Part shown: positions 60,964-64,000 of the stretch, piece after piece
Layout: every line of letters begins with the position of its first letter
Numbering within the stretch: position 1 is the stretch's first letter
Assembly (NCBI RefSeq): GCF_022568815.1
Contig: NZ_JAKZHX010000008.1
Location: 265,348-329,347 of the forward strand
Reading direction: 5' to 3'
Source: Undibacterium paludis
GTDB lineage: Bacteria > Pseudomonadota > Gammaproteobacteria > Burkholderiales > Burkholderiaceae_D
DNA: 64,000 nucleotides
Program-made: the position numbers and the translations under genes
The notes under the pieces: generated by a model
The model's database searches: none
Seen by the model: the letters and a program-made list of their open reading frames with translations, nothing else
Told to the model about the DNA's origin: nothing

Positions 60964-62073
60964 ATGCCAGCAAAGATACGCTCTACAATAACAATAGTCC
61001 TGATACTGGCACTGTCGGCAGCAGCGAATGTGCCCACCCTGGCAGAAATCGGCGCACAAGACAAGCTGGGCCTGCCTGCCGTGTCACAAGCAGATGATGC
61101 TGCCAAAAGCACCCTCGGCCAGCAACTGTTCTTTGACAAAAAACTCAGCCGCGACAACACCATCAGCTGCGCCAGCTGTCACCAGCCAGAACATGCCTTC
61201 AGCGACGCACGCAAGCTTGCCCAGGGCATCAACGGGCAGGCTGGCACCCGCAACACCCCCAGCCTCATCAATGCCGTCTTCAACCAGAGCCAGTTCTGGG
61301 ACGGCCGCCGCAGCACGCTTGAATCCCAGGCGGCAGACCCCTTCCTCAACGCCCGTGAACACGGCCTGCCCGATGCCGCAGCCCTGCTGGCCAAATTACG
61401 CCACGACCCCGCCTATCGCCTGCCTGTACAAAAAGCTTATGGCATCGCCCCCAATGCATTACAGCTCCAGCACATCACCGGCGCACTGGCCAGTTTCGAG
61501 CGCACCCTGGTCGCTGGCAACTCAGCCTTTGACCGTTACTACTACAAAAACGAAAAAACCAGTCTCACACCCGCAGCGCAGCGTGGCCTGCAACTGTTCA
61601 CCGGCAGCGCCCAATGCGCCACCTGTCACAAGATAGACAAAAACGACGCCCTGTTCACCGACAACCAGTTTCATGGCCTGGGGGTCGGGTTCAAAAAAAT
61701 AGAAGCCCGGCTGCCACAACTCACCCAACGCCTGGTGCGCGCACAAGAACAGAACAACAGCCTCGACCAGGCCGTACTCAGTGAGGAAGACATCGCCGAA
61801 CTGGGCCGCTTTGCCGTCACCCTCAACCCCGCAGACATCGGCAAATTCCGCACCCCCAGCCTGCGCAACGTCGCCCTGACCGCACCTTACATGCACGACG
61901 GCAGCGTCGCCACACTGGCAGAAGCCGTCGAACTCGAAATCTACTACCGCAGCGCCGAATCACAAAAACCGCTCATCCTCACCCCGCTGGAAAAAGCCGA
62001 CCTCGTTGAATTTTTAAAAGCCCTGACCAGCCCGACAGCGCAAAAAAGCCCCATCCAGAATCAAAACCAGTAG
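60964..62073 (+). CDS. cytochrome-c peroxidase (MauG/CcpA-type, di-haem)
   Basis: A 369-residue secreted di-haem protein. A signal peptide (MPAKIRSTITIVLILALSAAANVPTLA) precedes two haem-binding motifs: CASCH near residue 70 and CATCH near 220. The family landmarks FDKKLSRDNTISCASCHQP, NTPSLINAVFNQSQFWDGR and FRTPSLRNVALTAPYMHDGS are in order. The second haem probably has a Met ligand from the APYMHDG motif. It reduces peroxide in the periplasm or modifies a protein partner. Confidence 0.94.
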   Translation: MPAKIRSTITIVLILALSAAANVPTLAEIGAQDKLGLPAVSQADDAAKSTLGQQLFFDKKLSRDNTISCASCHQPEHAFSDARKLAQGINGQAGTRNTPSLINAVFNQSQFWDGRRSTLESQAADPFLNAREHGLPDAAALLAKLRHDPAYRLPVQKAYGIAPNALQLQHITGALASFERTLVAGNSAFDRYYYKNEKTSLTPAAQRGLQLFTGSAQCATCHKIDKNDALFTDNQFHGLGVGFKKIEARLPQLTQRLVRAQEQNNSLDQAVLSEEDIAELGRFAVTLNPADIGKFRTPSLRNVALTAPYMHDGSVATLAEAVELEIYYRSAESQKPLILTPLEKADLVEFLKALTSPTAQKSPIQNQNQ

Positions 62074-62512
62074 GGCGATAGACCGTGATCCCCTCCCTTT
62101 CAAGGGGATGTCGTCGGGGTGTCACAGAGCATGCTTTGTGCCGACAGAATCTAAGCCGCTTGCAAGCGGCGCAGCGGACGGTTAGGGAGGGGATTGGTTT
62201 TGGTCGATCAACGTAGTGACACGAAAATCCATTCCCTCCATGCCAACCATGCCCAACATTCCCGCCGCATCACTTGAACGCTGATGCAGCAAAACTCTCC
62301 CTGAAAAAATCCGCATTCATGACAAATCAATGACAAAACACATACTGGAAACAAAATAGTTTGAGAAAACAAAAGTAAAAATAAATATCTGAAATTGCCT
62401 TTTTTGAATTGTTAATGTGTACAATGCAAAACTTTAACATTAATGAACTATTTCCCGTTGGAAAGCCTCCTGTGCCAGGGGCAGACACGGCAATAGCAAG
62501 CGATGCAAAGGG
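62074..62512. other. intergenic region with GGGGAGGG inverted repeat
   Basis: Contains the ATCCCCTCCCT / AGGGAGGGGAT inverted repeat at 62088-62194 around a C-rich palindromic spacer (GCCGCTTGCAAGCGGC), and an AT-rich stretch at 62330-62450 likely holding the promoter for the surface protein. No gene seen. Confidence 0.5.
62088..62194. repeat. inverted repeat, ATCCCCTCCCT family
   Basis: ATCCCCTCCCT (62088-62098) is the exact reverse complement of AGGGAGGGGAT (62184-62194), separated by a spacer holding GCCGCTTGCAAGCGGC. A dispersed intergenic element of the type common in GC-rich proteobacteria. Confidence 0.7.
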
Positions 62513-64000
62513 ATGGCAATGCAGCACAGGTTTGGCTTCACACATGAACATGCATGCTTGCTGGCTGCCATGTTCGCACTCGGTTTTTTCCTTGTCGCTG
62601 CCGTAAAAAAAGCATACCGCAAGCCCGTACTGCTGGCGCTCATCCTCACCTGCAACCTGTCCACCCCGGCCTTTGCCGCCGATGTGCAGTATGTGTATGA
62701 CAAACTGGGGCGGCTGGTGAACGTGGTATCACCCGACGGCAGCAGTGTGGTGTATACCTACGATGCCGTTGGCAACATCAAGGGCATACAAAAGAATGCC
62801 AGCACCGCATTGTCGATCGCCGAGTTCTCACCCTCCAGCGGCAGCGCCGGTACCGTAGTCACAATTTCTGGCAGCGGTTTTGATGCCGTTGCGGCAAACA
62901 ATATCGTCAAGTTCAACGGCAAACCCGCAACAGTGACAGCTGCTACAGCAAACAGCCTGACAGCAAGCGCACCTGCAGATGTCAGCACAGGCAAGATCAC
63001 CATCAGCAACGCCAACGGCACAGCCACCAGCAGCAATGACTTCGTCGTGGGCGCAGCTGCTGCGCCGACCATCACCGGCTTTACCCCCAATATGGGCAGC
63101 AGCGGCACTGTCGTTACGGTCAGCGGTGCGAATTACCAGCCAGTCAAAACCGATAACAAGGTCAGCTTTGGCAACAGCTTTGCCGCCGTGTCATCCGTGA
63201 CTGCCAGCAGTTTGCAGACCTCACCGCCTGCTTCGCCGGTGTCGGGCAAGATCAGCATATCAACACCTTATGGCCAGGCGATCAGCGCTACAGATTTTTA
63301 TGGCCTGCCAGCAGGCACCAGCGCGGCGGATATTGGTTATGCAGGTCGCCTCAGCGTCAGCGCCCCGTCAACCAAGGTCTCGACCACCGTCGCCGGTAAA
63401 AAAATCGTGCTGCTGTTTGAAGGAACAGGCCAGCAATACCTGTCCCTGCTCTCGGTTGGCGGCACATTTGCCAGCAGTCTTAGCGCCTCAGTATACCGGC
63501 CCGATGGCCTGGTCCTGGCCACCGGCACCTTGGGTAATCTGACCAATTACGATATGCCAAAGTTGCCGATCAGCGGCACCTACACCATCCTGCTGACGCC
63601 AGGTTCCAGCGACAAGGGCGACCTGAACCTTTCCGTCATGCCAGCCGCCACCCTGAACATGGATGCAGCAACCTCCGTCAGTGTTACTGCAGGCCAGATG
63701 CAGCGCTACACCTTTACAGCAGTAGCAGGCAAGGCCTACGGCTTTGGCCTGACTGGCCTGACGTTTACCGGCACAGGTTCAGGTGCAAAAAATGTCACCA
63801 TCTATCTTGAAAAAGGCGACGGGACAGCGCTTTACAATACAACATTCACCGCTGATGGCAGTTGCGATTTTTATGTTCCGCAATGGTTCTCAGAAAGCGG
63901 TACCTACGTCATCCGCTTTGTGACAAGTTCCACGTATACCGCCAGTTTCAATGGCTGGCTGTCAAAAGACATTGAGGCTGGCAACCTGGTGCCCGGTGCT
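62513..64000 (+). CDS. YD-repeat / IPT-TIG domain surface protein, 3' truncated
   Basis: An open frame from ATG 62513 (or 62519) runs off the window end (at least 496 codons). Residues ~1-55 hold two hydrophobic stretches ending STPAFAA, a likely signal sequence. Then VYDKLGRLVNVVSPDGSSVV with TYDAVGNI is an Rhs-type YD repeat. It is followed by two IPT/TIG immunoglobulin-like domains (SGSAGTVVTISGSGF and SSGTVVTVSGANY, each repeated as FSPSSG/FTPNMG) and a beta-rich region. This resembles an Rhs/cell-surface adhesin or toxin-delivery protein; the C-terminal part lies outside the window. Confidence 0.78.
   Translation, partial: MAMQHRFGFTHEHACLLAAMFALGFFLVAAVKKAYRKPVLLALILTCNLSTPAFAADVQYVYDKLGRLVNVVSPDGSSVVYTYDAVGNIKGIQKNASTALSIAEFSPSSGSAGTVVTISGSGFDAVAANNIVKFNGKPATVTAATANSLTASAPADVSTGKITISNANGTATSSNDFVVGAAAAPTITGFTPNMGSSGTVVTVSGANYQPVKTDNKVSFGNSFAAVSSVTASSLQTSPPASPVSGKISISTPYGQAISATDFYGLPAGTSAADIGYAGRLSVSAPSTKVSTTVAGKKIVLLFEGTGQQYLSLLSVGGTFASSLSASVYRPDGLVLATGTLGNLTNYDMPKLPISGTYTILLTPGSSDKGDLNLSVMPAATLNMDAATSVSVTAGQMQRYTFTAVAGKAYGFGLTGLTFTGTGSGAKNVTIYLEKGDGTALYNTTFTADGSCDFYVPQWFSESGTYVIRFVTSSTYTASFNGWLSKDIEAGNLVPGA

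Noticed and set aside
1..64000. CRISPR array, riboswitch or rRNA genes
   Set aside because: No regularly spaced direct repeats, no recognisable riboswitch core and no rRNA sequence were seen on either strand.

Overview
The window reads as chromosomal DNA of a Gram-negative betaproteobacterium, most likely of the Burkholderiales (Oxalobacteraceae-like). The basis is a Burkholderiales-type general porin, LysR/AraC/MFS paralogue abundance, a di-haem cytochrome c peroxidase, VioB-related proteins, and GC-rich host genes interrupted by lower-GC accessory blocks. No database search was possible, so the genus is not claimed.

Layout. 1-1.5 kb: TetR regulator, YciI-like protein and 3-methyladenine glycosylase (tag). 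1.8-4.8 kb: an AT-rich, all-minus-strand accessory block of small orphan proteins (Sel1-repeat, two secreted proteins, a CPBP membrane protease) with a relic duplicate of one gene's 3' end. 5.5-11.2 kb: ordinary host genes (two AraC regulators, DUF3224, a tail-collar protein, an FAD monooxygenase, an MFS pump). 11.6-14.7 kb: a tight operon of two tandem secreted jelly-roll-like paralogues followed by a LytS-type kinase and a LytTR response regulator. 15.2-18.1 kb: a 17-codon leader ORF, a ferritin-like protein and a large protein that together look like the two halves of VioB, in swapped order. 18.4-28.7 kb: cupin, a divergent LysR/MFS pair resembling ynfL/ynfM, DUF2199, a second CPBP protein, an FrsA-like hydrolase, a B3/4-domain protein, a DUF2306-TPR protein and an SDR, with several palindromic intergenic repeats and two copies of a ~240-bp MITE.

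28.9-30.6 kb is the most unusual stretch. An inverted repeat and a sigma54-like promoter precede a small ORF and an intrinsic terminator. These are followed by five closely spaced tRNA genes, of which one (Pro) lacks its D arm and one (Ser) has a collapsed anticodon arm. A truncated second copy of the small ORF follows.

30.6-49.1 kb is a lower-GC, partly decayed catabolic island: oligopeptide-type ABC transporter (binding protein, two permeases, two ATPases), MmgE/PrpD protein, two tandem N-formylglutamate amidohydrolase-like genes (the second lacking key residues), LysR, a branched-chain-type binding protein and a porin. It also holds pseudogenes of a GGDEF receptor, a second peptide-binding protein, glutamate dehydrogenase and an FAH-family hydrolase, plus short duplicated repeats and an IS3 orfA remnant at the right end. 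Together they suggest uptake of peptides or N-acylated/N-formylated amino acids, deformylation, and entry into glutamate metabolism, now being lost.

49.4-64 kb returns to host-type genes: secreted hypotheticals, a DUF5722-like glycosidase, a Sel1/HAF-repeat protein, a three-gene ABC exporter operon, hydrolase, lipoprotein, membrane protein, cytochrome c peroxidase, and the start of a YD-repeat/IPT-domain surface protein cut by the window end.
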